Position numbers and translations under genes: made by a program | Notes under the pieces: generated by a model | What the model was told of the DNA's origin: nothing | Database searches by the model: none | Seen by the model: the letters and a program-made list of their open reading frames with translations, nothing else | Shown here: positions 1 to 8,294 of the stretch, piece after piece | Layout: every line of letters starts with the position of its first letter | Position numbering within the stretch: the stretch's first letter is position 1 | Source of the DNA: Streptomyces sp. NBC_00683 | GTDB taxonomy: Bacteria; Actinomycetota; Actinomycetes; Streptomycetales; Streptomycetaceae | NCBI RefSeq assembly: GCF_036226745.1 | Contig: NZ_CP109013.1 | Location: forward strand, 3,038,001-3,102,000 | Direction: 5' to 3' | Length of the DNA: 64,000 bases

Positions 1-912
1 GCGCAGCCGCAGCACGGTCTCCTCGTCGGCCAGCCCGCCTCCGACACAGATGGCGTCGGCGCCGGCGGCTATGGCGAGGACGGAGCCGCGCTCGATGCCG
101 TACGTACCGGCGATGGCGTCCATCTCCATGCCGTCGGTGACGATCAGCCCCTCGTAGCCCAGCTCCTGGCGCAGCAGACCCGTGAGGATCTGGGGGCTCA
201 GTGTCGCCGGGCGGTTCGGGTCGAGCGCGGGAAGCAGGATATGTGCACTCATCACTGATTTGGAACCCGCTGCGATGGCCGCCCTGAAAGGCACCAGCTC
301 ACGGGCGTGCAGCGTGTCCAGATCCACGTCGATGCGGGGCATCGCGTGGTGCGAGTCGACCGCCGTGTCGCCGTGCCCGGGGAAGTGCTTGGTGCAGGCG
401 GCCACGCCGGCGGCCTGGAGGCCCTCGACGTACGCCGCGGTGTGCCGGGCGACCAGGGCGGTGTCGGCGCCGAAGGACCGGACGCCGATGACCGGATTGC
501 TGGGATTGGAGTTGACGTCCGCGGACGGCGCCCAGTTGAGGTTGACGCCGCACTCGGCCAGCCGGCGCCCGAGCTCCCGGGCAACGGCCCGGGTCAGGTC
601 CACGTCGTCGACGAAGCCGAGGGCGTTGTTGCCGGGGAAGGACGAGCCGTTGCGGACCTCGAGGCGGGTGACGTCGCCGCCCTCCTCGTCGATCGCGACG
701 AGTACGTCGTCCCGCTCGGCCCGCAGCTGCGCGGTGAGCGCGGCAAGCTGTTCGGGCGATTCGATGTTCCGGCCGAACAGGCCGACGGAGGCCAGGCCTT
801 CGCCGACCCTGCGCCGCAGCCAGTCGGGGGCGGTGGTGCCGGTGAACCCGGGCTGCAGCACGGCGAGGGCATCGCGCGTGACGGTGTCCGTGGTGGATAC
901 GAGGGTGGTCAT
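1..912 (-). CDS. dasD: GH3 family beta-N-acetylglucosaminidase (DasD-type), 3' end cut by window edge
   Basis: Reading right to left from ATG at 912, about 304 codons are present and the C-terminus lies outside the window. The sequence has the glycoside hydrolase family 3 N-acetylglucosaminidase signature KHFPGHGDT followed by DSHHAMPR, with the Asp-His pair typical of NagZ-like enzymes, and an upstream AIDEEGGDVTRL segment. No signal peptide is visible, so it probably acts in the cytoplasm on imported N-acetylglucosamine oligosaccharides. It starts 8 nt after dasC and is the fourth gene of the das transport operon. In S. coelicolor the equivalent position holds dasD. Assignment rests on motif plus position; the family is certain, the exact substrate inferred. 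Confidence 0.88.
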   Translation of the reverse strand, partial: MTTLVSTTDTVTRDALAVLQPGFTGTTAPDWLRRRVGEGLASVGLFGRNIESPEQLAALTAQLRAERDDVLVAIDEEGGDVTRLEVRNGSSFPGNNALGFVDDVDLTRAVARELGRRLAECGVNLNWAPSADVNSNPSNPVIGVRSFGADTALVARHTAAYVEGLQAAGVAACTKHFPGHGDTAVDSHHAMPRIDVDLDTLHARELVPFRAAIAAGSKSVMSAHILLPALDPNRPATLSPQILTGLLRQELGYEGLIVTDGMEMDAIAGTYGIERGSVLAIAAGADAICVGGGLADEETVLRLR

Positions 913-920
913 CGCGCGCG

Positions 921-1793
921 TTATCCCTTCACTGCGCCGGACGTGAGCCCCGTGGCCATCTTCCCCTGAATGATCATGAAGAAGATGACCACCGGGATGG
1001 AGATGAGCGTGGAGGCCGCCATCAGCGCGCCGTAGTCCGTGCCCCGTTCGGTGGTGAAGGTCATCAGCCACACGTTGAGCGTGTACTTGGAGTTGTCGTT
1101 GATCAGGATGTACGCGAAGAGGTACTCGTTCCACGCGTTGACCAGCGCGAAGATGGACGCGGCCGCGAGCCCCGGGGCCAGCAGCGGGAAGATGACCCGG
1201 CGGAAGGCCCCCATGCGGGTACAGCCGTCCACCATCGCCGACTCCTCGAGCTCCACCGGGATGTTGATCACGAAGCCGCGGATCATGATGGTCGCGAACG
1301 GCAGCGTGGACACCAGGTAGACGACGATGAGTCCCCAGTACTCGTCGATGCCGCCCAGGGCGTTGAGCTGCAGGTAGATCGGGATCAGCATCGCGGTCGG
1401 CGGCAGCATCTGGACCAGGATCATGATCATCATCAGCGCCTTCCGCCCGAAGAAGCGGAAGCGTCCGATGGCGAGCGCGGCGAGCGTCGCGATGATCATG
1501 CCTCCGAGCACGGCGGTGACCGAGACGATCAGGCTCGACTGGATCGCGGTGGCGAAGTTGTCCTGCTTCACCGCGCGCGCGAAGTTGTCGAAGGTGAGGG
1601 AGGAGGGCCACAGGGTCTGGTCGTACGACCGGATCTCGTGGTTGGGGCGCAGGGAGCTGACGATCAGCCAGTAGACCGGGAAGGCCATGAGGCCGGCTGT
1701 GACCAGCGCCAGGATGTTGTAGCCGAGGCGGTTCTTCTTGCGGTCGGGCCGCAGGACCTGGGCAGGAGCGTTCGAGGGTGCGGAGGTGCTCAT
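921..1793 (-). CDS. dasC: DasC, sugar ABC transporter permease
   Basis: 290-residue integral membrane permease of the MalG type. After a charged N-terminus come six predicted membrane segments, and the EAA loop that contacts the ATPase is visible (ELEESAMVDGCTRMGAF, about residue 200). The start ATG at 1793 overlaps the dasB stop (ATGA), implying translational coupling. With DasB it forms the channel of the DasABC importer for N,N'-diacetylchitobiose. No ATPase gene is in the locus; in Streptomyces this is supplied in trans by MsiK (established knowledge). The stop is followed after 8 nt by the GH3 gene, so one transcript probably carries dasA-B-C-D. Confidence 0.95.
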   Translation of the reverse strand: MSTSAPSNAPAQVLRPDRKKNRLGYNILALVTAGLMAFPVYWLIVSSLRPNHEIRSYDQTLWPSSLTFDNFARAVKQDNFATAIQSSLIVSVTAVLGGMIIATLAALAIGRFRFFGRKALMMIMILVQMLPPTAMLIPIYLQLNALGGIDEYWGLIVVYLVSTLPFATIMIRGFVINIPVELEESAMVDGCTRMGAFRRVIFPLLAPGLAAASIFALVNAWNEYLFAYILINDNSKYTLNVWLMTFTTERGTDYGALMAASTLISIPVVIFFMIIQGKMATGLTSGAVKG

Positions 1794-2803
1794 TCGACCT
1801 CTCCCGTCTTGATCAGCTGGCGCAGGTAGTACACGGCGACACCGGAGAGCATCAGGACGGTGATCAGAGCGATCGCACTGCCCTGGCTGAAGGAGGTGGA
1901 CTCGAACGCCTTGGAGAAGGAGTAGAGGCCGAGGGTCTCGTAGTCCGGCTCCGGCTTGTTGCCGCGCAGCAGCCAGATCTGGCCGAAGACGTTGAAGTCC
2001 CAGATGACCGACAGGGTGGCGACCATCGTGAAGACCGGCCTGATGACGGGCCACGTCACGAAGCGGTAGACACCGAACGCGGAGGCTCCGTCGAGAGCTG
2101 CCGCCTCCTCCAGCTCCTTGGGGACCTGGGTGAGGGCCGCGTACATCGTGATGACGACGAACGGGATGGCGCCCCAGACGACCAGCAGCGTGATGATGCC
2201 GAAGCCCTGCCAGGGGTCGAGGAACCAGTTGTGGCCGAGCCAGCCCTCGTCGCCGGTGAGGTCGGCGAGCAGCGTGTTGATGAGGCCGTAGTCCGAGTCG
2301 GCGAGCCAGCGGAAGACGGACGCGGCGACCATCAGCGGCATGGACCAGGCGGCGATCAGTGCCACCGTCAGGACGAGCCGCACCCAGGTGGACAGGCGCA
2401 GCATCATCAGGGCGATCAGCAGGCCGATGCCCATGGTCAGGACGACACAGATGGTCATGAAGACGACGGTCCGGCCGGTGACCGACCAGAACTCGGGGTC
2501 CCCGAGGATGTTGGTGAACTGCTCGAAGCCGACCCACGGCGTCTCGCCGTTGCCCCACAGAGCCGCGCGCCCCAGGTCCTGGAAGGACATGATCACGGTC
2601 TTGATCAGCGGGTAGACGTAGACGGCGGCGATCGCCAGGATCGCCGGCAGGATCAGGAAGTAGGGGAGGAGCTCGCCCTTCTTCCGCCGCTTCTTCGGGC
2701 GCGGCCCGGCAGCATCCTGCTTGGAGGGTGAGGTCCCGATCTCCTCCGGGGCACTCGGTACGGATACCGGTGGACCGGCGGCCTGGGTGTCGGCAGCAGT
2801 CAC
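1790..2803 (-). CDS. dasB: DasB, sugar ABC transporter permease
   Basis: 337-residue MalF-type permease. A long polar N-terminus rich in Pro/Lys (about 45 residues, KKRRKKGE) precedes the first of six membrane segments; the EAA loop (ELEEAAALDGASAFGVY) lies near residue 225. I chose GTG at 2803 because GGAAGG sits 8 nt upstream; an in-frame ATG at 2851 would add 16 residues but has no good ribosome binding site. The stop overlaps the dasC start. The 127-nt gap to dasA contains a hairpin that may limit read-through, which would make the permeases less abundant than the binding protein. Confidence 0.94.
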   Translation of the reverse strand: MTAADTQAAGPPVSVPSAPEEIGTSPSKQDAAGPRPKKRRKKGELLPYFLILPAILAIAAVYVYPLIKTVIMSFQDLGRAALWGNGETPWVGFEQFTNILGDPEFWSVTGRTVVFMTICVVLTMGIGLLIALMMLRLSTWVRLVLTVALIAAWSMPLMVAASVFRWLADSDYGLINTLLADLTGDEGWLGHNWFLDPWQGFGIITLLVVWGAIPFVVITMYAALTQVPKELEEAAALDGASAFGVYRFVTWPVIRPVFTMVATLSVIWDFNVFGQIWLLRGNKPEPDYETLGLYSFSKAFESTSFSQGSAIALITVLMLSGVAVYYLRQLIKTGEVE

Positions 2804-2878
2804 GTGGCTGACCTTCCATCGGGATTCCGGGGGTGCGCACCCGGAAATCACGGCGTTCTCTACCTAAGAAAGAAAGGG

Positions 2879-2908
2879 GGCGGGGACCCGGTGTCGCGGG
2901 CCCCCGCC
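2879..2908 (-). terminator. Hairpin between dasA and dasB (partial terminator or processing site)
   Basis: Stem GGCGGGG/CCCCGCC (7 bp), one A-C mismatch, then CCCG/CGGG with loop gtgtcg. On the minus strand it lies 22 nt after the dasA stop and is followed by a T-rich stretch (TTTCTTTCTT). Such hairpins after the first gene of ABC operons commonly produce excess binding-protein mRNA; that role here is inferred. Confidence 0.6.
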
Positions 2909-2930
2909 TGGAGAGCCGAAGGCTCAGGGA

Positions 2931-4229
2931 CTACTTGTTGATCAGCTCGTTGATCTTGCCGTCGGCCTTCTTGGCGGCGTCGGCGACCGAGGCTCCCTTG
3001 AGGATCTCCAGGAGCATGTTCTCCAGGACCTCCTCCTTCTCGATCGAGGTCCAGCCCGGCGCGATCGGCGTGAACCAGGCGTCCGGCACCGCGTTGGCGA
3101 CGGCGGCGGTCTCCGGCTTGGCCTTCAGCGGCTCGAGCTGCTTCTCGTTGTTCGGGAGGATGTTCTTGGAGGCGAGCACCTCCTGCGACTTCTCACTGGT
3201 GAAGAGGGAGATCCACTCCTGGCCCAGGTCGGTGACCTTCGACTTCGAGGTCACCGCGAGGTCGGAACCACCGATGAAGGACGGGAGCGCCTTGCCGTTC
3301 GGGCCGGGCATGCCGGCCGTCCCGATCTTGTCCTTGAGCTTCGGGTTGCCGTTGTTCGCACCGTCGACGACGGACCCGGCCTCCCAGCCGTTGCCGTACA
3401 GCAGGGCCGCCTTCTCGTTGGCCATGACGTTGGCGTGGTCCTGCTCGTCCTTCGTCTGGTCGGCCTTGTTGTACTTCTTGACCAGGTTGATGAAGTGCTC
3501 GATGCCCTTCTGGGACTCGGCGGAGGAAAGGTTGCCCTTCCACTCCTTCGCACCCTCGTCGTACTCGGCGATGGAGCCGCCGTACGCCGCGACGTAGGAG
3601 GCGGCCGCGTACCAGTAACGGCCCGGCAGGTAGAGGGACGAGAAGCGCTTGTCCTTCTTGCCGTACTCGGCCTGCACCTTGTCCAGGGCCGTGAACAGCT
3701 CGTCCTCGGTCTGCGGCAGCACGTCGCTGCCGGTGCCCTTCTTGAGCATGTCCTTGTTGTAAATGGCGACACGGGCGCCGGCGTAGTAAGGCACGCAGAA
3801 CTGCTTGCCCTCAAAGGTGCAGGTGTCCTTCAGACCCTTGATCCAGGTGTCCGAGTTGTCGTACTTCTTGGGGTCGATCTCGGCGAGTGCGCCGTTCAGG
3901 ATGTACTGCATCGTCTCGGTGTTGCCGAGCTCGACGACATCCGGGAACTTGTCGCCACCGAGGGCGGTGTCGAGCTTCTTGGCCTTGTCCGCCCACTGCT
4001 GGTACTGGACGTTGACCTTGACCTTGGGATACTTCGCCTTGAACTGGGCGTTGACATCCTTGACCAGCTCCGGCCAGGTGCTCTGCGCGTCGACCATGAG
4101 CCAGACCGTCAGGCTCTCGGTACGGTCCTTCGGGTCCTTCGAAGCGTTGTCGCCACTGTCCCCACCACACGCCGCGATACCGGTCATCATCGCTGCGACG
4201 CCTACTGCCGCTATGAGCTTGCGCTTCAT
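2931..4229 (-). CDS. dasA: DasA, sugar-binding lipoprotein of the chitobiose ABC importer
   Basis: 432-residue extracellular solute-binding protein (SBP_bac_1 type). The N-terminus is a lipoprotein signal (MKRKLIAAVGVAAMMTG) with lipobox IAAC just before a GGDSGDN linker, so it should be tethered to the outer face of the membrane. The rest has the two-lobe binding-protein pattern, with conserved NTETMQYIL and Trp-rich segments near the C-terminal lobe. It heads the dasABC(D) operon and is divergent from dasR with two DasR-box-like sequences between them. Known role of the orthologue: capture of chitobiose for DasBC, linking chitin degradation to development. Gene identity is strengthened by the adjacent unmistakable DasR. 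Confidence 0.96.
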   Translation of the reverse strand: MKRKLIAAVGVAAMMTGIAACGGDSGDNASKDPKDRTESLTVWLMVDAQSTWPELVKDVNAQFKAKYPKVKVNVQYQQWADKAKKLDTALGGDKFPDVVELGNTETMQYILNGALAEIDPKKYDNSDTWIKGLKDTCTFEGKQFCVPYYAGARVAIYNKDMLKKGTGSDVLPQTEDELFTALDKVQAEYGKKDKRFSSLYLPGRYWYAAASYVAAYGGSIAEYDEGAKEWKGNLSSAESQKGIEHFINLVKKYNKADQTKDEQDHANVMANEKAALLYGNGWEAGSVVDGANNGNPKLKDKIGTAGMPGPNGKALPSFIGGSDLAVTSKSKVTDLGQEWISLFTSEKSQEVLASKNILPNNEKQLEPLKAKPETAAVANAVPDAWFTPIAPGWTSIEKEEVLENMLLEILKGASVADAAKKADGKINELINK

Positions 4230-4318
4230 GCCACACCCTCCTCAGGGATACCAGCAACCCCCCGCCCACCGCGGAAATGTACGACCAGTACTGCCTGTGG
4301 GTCTGGGACCTGGTCTTT

Positions 4319-4334
4319 AATGGTTTAGACCAGT
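4319..4334. promoter_or_regulatory. Candidate DasR-responsive element (dre1) upstream of dasA
   Basis: aatggtttagaccagt resembles the 16-bp DasR palindrome A(G/C)TGGTCTAGACCA(G/C)T with only a few differences. It is 90 nt upstream of the dasA start in the dasA-dasR intergenic space. A second TGGTCT half-site just to the left (4311-4316) faces it, giving an extended inverted repeat CTGGTCT...AGACCAG (4310-4333). Confidence 0.8.
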
Positions 4335-4342
4335 ACCGGGAG

Positions 4343-4358
4343 CTTGGCCTAGACCTTT
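4343..4358. promoter_or_regulatory. Candidate second DasR-responsive element (dre2)
   Basis: cttggcctagaccttt keeps the TGG-CCTAGACC core of the DasR palindrome but has weaker flanks. It sits 24 bp (about two helical turns) from dre1, centre to centre, on the dasR side. Two operators in this interval would fit control of dasA and possibly autoregulation of dasR. Confidence 0.62.
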
Positions 4359-4416
4359 AGGGGTGTCAAGGGTGTATAAGAAGTGCACTCGCGTCCGTTA
4401 TAGGACCGACATCTAA

Positions 4417-5280
<864 letters not shown>

Positions 5281-5301
5281 GAAAAGCCCCGGAATACCGA
5301 T

Positions 5302-5339
5302 ATGACTGATCCCCCTGCCGGCGCAGGGGGATCAGTCAT
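5302..5339 (+). terminator. Rho-independent terminator after dasR
   Basis: Perfect 17-bp inverted repeat ATGACTGATCCCCCTGC/GCAGGGGGATCAGTCAT with a 4-nt loop (cggc), 21 nt after the dasR stop, followed by TTTC. Confidence 0.92.
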
Positions 5340-5460
5340 TTCGGGCGACGCAGGACCGTTGCAGGACCGCAATGCGGACGGGGGGTGACGGTGGCCGGAA
5401 CCCTCGCCTAGATTTCGTGCGCATTGCAATCGGTGATCAGCGAGGGGACGGAGTCGCCAC

Positions 5461-5715
5461 ATGCCGGAAGATACGGTCGTGAAACGACCAACAGTGACAC
5501 CCACAAGGGTGATTATCGCCCTCTGTCTTATCGCGCCGTTCGTGGCGATGCTCTGGGTGGGTTCGTACGCGAAGGTCGATCCGACCTTTATCGGCATCCC
5601 GTTCTTCTACTGGTACCAGATGCTCTGGGTGCTCATCTCGACCGCTCTCACGATGGTCGCGTACAAGCTGTGGCAGCGTGACCAGCGCTCCCGCAAGGGA
5701 GGTGCGTCAGCATGA
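5461..5715 (+). CDS. DUF3311 small membrane protein, partner of the downstream symporter
   Basis: 84-residue protein with two predicted membrane helices (RVIIALCLIAPFVAMLWVG and WYQMLWVLISTALTMVAYKLW), the size and pattern of DUF3311 proteins. Its ATGA overlap with the following symporter gene points to translational coupling and stoichiometric production. DUF3311 genes typically sit directly before solute:sodium symporter genes in actinobacteria; the small protein is presumed an accessory subunit, but its role is not established. GAGGGGACGG precedes the ATG. Confidence 0.88.
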   Translation: MPEDTVVKRPTVTPTRVIIALCLIAPFVAMLWVGSYAKVDPTFIGIPFFYWYQMLWVLISTALTMVAYKLWQRDQRSRKGGASA

Positions 5716-7349
5716 AGGACGGCGTGAACGGCGTCGCACTCGCCGTATTCATCTTCTTCTTCCTGGCCGTCACGGTCATCGGATTCATGGCCTCGCGCTG
5801 GCGCAAGGCCGAGAACGAGGCGAGCCTCGACGAATGGGGCCTGGGCGGACGGTCGTTCGGCACCTGGGTCACCTGGTTCCTGCTCGGCGGTGACCTCTAT
5901 ACGGCGTACACCTTCGTCGCGGTCCCCGCGGCGATCTACGCGGCGGGCGCGGCCGGCTTCTTCGCCGTCCCGTACACGATCCTCGTCTACCCGCTGATCT
6001 TCACCTTCCTGCCGCGGCTCTGGTCGGTCTCGCACAAGCACGGCTACGTGACCACCTCGGACTTCGTCCGCGGACGCTTCGGCTCGAAGGGGCTGTCGCT
6101 GGCGGTCGCCGTCACCGGCATCCTCGCCACGATGCCGTACATCGCCCTCCAGCTCGTCGGCATCCAGGCCGTGCTGGACGTCATGGGCGTCGGCGGCGGT
6201 GAGACCACGCACTGGTTCATCAAGGACCTGCCGCTGCTGATCGCGTTCGCCGTACTCGCCGCGTACACCTACTCCTCGGGGCTCCGCGCGCCCGCGCTGA
6301 TCGCTTTCGTCAAGGACGGTCTGATCTATCTGGTCATCGCGGTGGCCATCATCTACATCCCCATCAAGCTCGGCGGATTCGACGACATCTTCGCCAAGGC
6401 GGGCGAGGCGTTCTCGACCAAGAACGAAGCTGCGGGGAAGCCCGTCGCCGGCCTCGTCCCGGGCGAGATGGGCCAGTGGGGATACGCCACGCTGGCACTC
6501 GGTTCGGCGCTGGCGCTCTTCATGTACCCGCACTCCATCACGGCGACGCTCTCCAGCCGCAGCCGTGACGTGATCCGGCGCAACACCACGATCCTGCCGC
6601 TGTATTCGCTGATGCTCGGTCTGCTGGCCCTGCTCGGCTTCATGGCGATCGCCGCCGGAGTGAAGGTGGACAACGGCCAGCTGGCCATTCCGCAGCTGTT
6701 CGAGAACATGTTCCCCGACTGGTTCGCCGGTGTGGCCTTCGCCGCGATAGGGATCGGCGCACTGGTGCCCGCGGCGATCATGTCGATCGCCGCGGCGAAC
6801 CTCTTCACCCGCAACATCTACAAGGACTTCATCAAGCCCGACGCGACCCCGGCCGAGGAGACCAGGGTCTCCAAGCTGGTCTCGCTCCTGGTCAAGGTCG
6901 GTGCGCTCGCCTTCGTCCTCACCATGGACAAGACGGTCGCGATCAACTTCCAGCTGCTCGGCGGGATCTGGATCCTCCAGACGATGCCGGCCCTGGTGGG
7001 CGGCCTGTTCACCCGGTGGTTCCACCGCTGGGCCCTGATCGCGGGCTGGGCGGTCGGCATGATCTACGGCACGGTCGCCGCGTACGGCGTCGCCAGCCCG
7101 ACCCAGAAGCACTTCGGCGGGTCCTCGAAGGAGATCCCCGGCATCGGGGAGATCGGCTACATCGGTCTGACCGCGTTCGTGCTGAACGTCGTCGTGGTGA
7201 TCGTGCTGACCTTCGTCCTGAACGCGCTGAAGGCACCGGCCGGGATCGACGAGACCTCCCCGTCCGACTACACGGCGGACGCGGGCGACCCGGGTGTCAA
7301 GGTGGAACTCCCGCCGGCCACCGTGGGCGCCCCGGGCGGCGGTCACTGA
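5712..7349 (+). CDS. Solute:sodium symporter (SSF family), likely monocarboxylate type
   Basis: 545-residue membrane protein with about 13 hydrophobic segments. Typical SSF features include the N-terminal ASRWRKAENEASLDEWGLGGRS linker followed by GTWVTWFLLGGDLYTAYT, and LALFMYPHSITATLSSRSR in the middle, resembling MctP-type carriers of lactate/pyruvate/alanine. It overlaps DUF3311 by 4 nt, so the two form a transport unit. The C-terminal tail is hydrophilic and acidic. Substrate is inferred only from subfamily resemblance. A hairpin at 7378-7418 ends the unit. Confidence 0.9.
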   Translation: MKDGVNGVALAVFIFFFLAVTVIGFMASRWRKAENEASLDEWGLGGRSFGTWVTWFLLGGDLYTAYTFVAVPAAIYAAGAAGFFAVPYTILVYPLIFTFLPRLWSVSHKHGYVTTSDFVRGRFGSKGLSLAVAVTGILATMPYIALQLVGIQAVLDVMGVGGGETTHWFIKDLPLLIAFAVLAAYTYSSGLRAPALIAFVKDGLIYLVIAVAIIYIPIKLGGFDDIFAKAGEAFSTKNEAAGKPVAGLVPGEMGQWGYATLALGSALALFMYPHSITATLSSRSRDVIRRNTTILPLYSLMLGLLALLGFMAIAAGVKVDNGQLAIPQLFENMFPDWFAGVAFAAIGIGALVPAAIMSIAAANLFTRNIYKDFIKPDATPAEETRVSKLVSLLVKVGALAFVLTMDKTVAINFQLLGGIWILQTMPALVGGLFTRWFHRWALIAGWAVGMIYGTVAAYGVASPTQKHFGGSSKEIPGIGEIGYIGLTAFVLNVVVVIVLTFVLNALKAPAGIDETSPSDYTADAGDPGVKVELPPATVGAPGGGH

Positions 7350-7377
7350 CCCCGTCCCGGCGAGAGCCTGGTTCCGC

Positions 7378-7418
7378 AGCGGGCCGCCACGTCCCCCACG
7401 GGGGCGCGGCGGCCCGCT
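7378..7418 (+). terminator. Terminator-like hairpin after the symporter
   Basis: AGCGGGCCGCC pairs with GGCGGCCCGCT (11 bp), with an inner cccc/gggg arm. It starts 28 nt after the stop codon; no strong T-tract, as is usual in Streptomyces. Confidence 0.75.
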
Positions 7419-7480
7419 CCGTTCCCGTCCCGCCGCAAAGGAGTTCGACCCTCGCCTCCGCCTGCGGCAGACTCCCGCCC

Positions 7481-7981
7481 ATGGACATCTCGATCAGGCC
7501 CGTCGGCCCCCAGGAGCACGAGGCACTGGCCGGCATCACCGCCGAGGCGTATCTCGCGGACGAGTTGCTGGACTTCGGCGCCGACGACCCCTATCTGGCC
7601 GAGCTGCGCGCGGTCGGGCGCCGGGCCGCCGAGGCGGAGGTGCTGGTCGCGGTGGGCGGTGACGGCACGCTGCTCGGCGGCGTGACCTACGCGGCACCCG
7701 GCAGCCCGTGGGCGGACATCGCCCGGGCGGACGAGGCCGAATTCCGGATGCTGGCCGTCTCCCGCGAAGCCCGTGGGCGCGGGGCGGGCGAGGCGCTCGT
7801 GCGGGCCTGTATCGACCGGGCACGGGCCACGGAGGGCGTCTCCGGTCTCGTCCTGTCGACGCAGCAGGCCATGCTCGGCGCCCATCGGATCTACCGGCGC
7901 CTGGGCTTCGTACGGACTCCGGACCGGGACTGGAAGCCCGTCGAGCACATCTCGCTCCTGACATTCCGTCTGGACCTCTGA
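7481..7981 (+). CDS. GNAT-family N-acetyltransferase
   Basis: 166-residue single-domain acetyltransferase. The acetyl-CoA binding segment is clear: EFRMLAVSREARGRGAGEALV (motif A, R-G-R-G-A-G) near residues 87-107, followed by a C-terminal AHRIYRRLGFVRTPDRDW (motif B). No signal or membrane segment. Acceptor unknown. It stands between the symporter and the nrd promoter region, with its own short upstream gap, and is not obviously linked to either. Confidence 0.9.
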   Translation: MDISIRPVGPQEHEALAGITAEAYLADELLDFGADDPYLAELRAVGRRAAEAEVLVAVGGDGTLLGGVTYAAPGSPWADIARADEAEFRMLAVSREARGRGAGEALVRACIDRARATEGVSGLVLSTQQAMLGAHRIYRRLGFVRTPDRDWKPVEHISLLTFRLDL

Positions 7982-7990
7982 TCGAGCGCG

Positions 7991-8038
7991 ACACAACATG
8001 TGGGGGCTGCACTGTCCGGCGGCCCCCACATGTATGCT
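7991..8038. promoter_or_regulatory. Paired NrdR-box-like inverted repeat upstream of the nrd riboswitch
   Basis: Two sites centred on ACATGT (7996-8001 and 8028-8033), 32 bp apart, are flanked by mirror-image sequence: ACATGTGGGGGC (7996-8007) is the exact reverse complement of GCCCCCACATGT (8022-8033). The left site reads acacaacatgtggggg, close to the NrdR box pattern (acaCwAtATaTwGtgt). A TATGCT -10-like hexamer (8033-8038) overlaps the right site. Established knowledge: NrdR binds tandem boxes before nrd operons, including in Streptomyces. The same 12-bp inverted repeat could also terminate the GNAT transcript. Confidence 0.68.
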
Positions 8039-8044
8039 CGTGCT

Positions 8045-8147
8045 CGCTGTCTCCGCAGGGGAATCCGGTGCGAATCCGGAACTGTCCCGCAACGGTGTGA
8101 TCGGTGTGCTTCTGCGCACCCGGGAGTCCGAAGACCTGCCGACAGCG
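8045..8147 (+). ncRNA. Cobalamin (AdoCbl) riboswitch controlling nrdAB
   Basis: The P1 stem CGCTGTC (8045-8051) pairs with GACAGCG (8141-8147). Between them are the B12-box elements: GGGAATCCGGTGCGAATCC, then CTGTCCCGCAACGGT, then GAGTCCGAAGACCTGCC. These are the conserved cobalamin riboswitch core in the right order. It lies 148 nt upstream of the nrdA GTG. In S. coelicolor the class Ia nrdABS operon is repressed through such a riboswitch when B12 is available, so the B12-dependent class II enzyme is used instead. Confidence 0.95.
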
Positions 8148-8172
8148 CGTCCGGCTCGACCGAACCGGACGC
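8147..8172 (+). promoter_or_regulatory. Expression-platform hairpin of the B12 riboswitch
   Basis: GCGTCCGG (8147-8154) pairs with CCGGACGC (8165-8172). Its first base overlaps the last P1 base, so P1 closure and this hairpin are adjacent and could stack or compete. A G/C-rich stretch to about 8280 follows with further pairing options (gggcc...ggccc). Which conformer stops expression cannot be decided by eye. Confidence 0.5.
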
Positions 8173-8294
8173 CAGACGTCCGGGCCTCGCGGAGGGCCGG
8201 TGGACGCCGTGAGCAGTGCTGCCCCGACCCGGGCATCGCCCTGCCCGGCTGCCCCCGCTCCCGCCGGCCCCGAGCCGAGCGAGGGATAGTCCCA

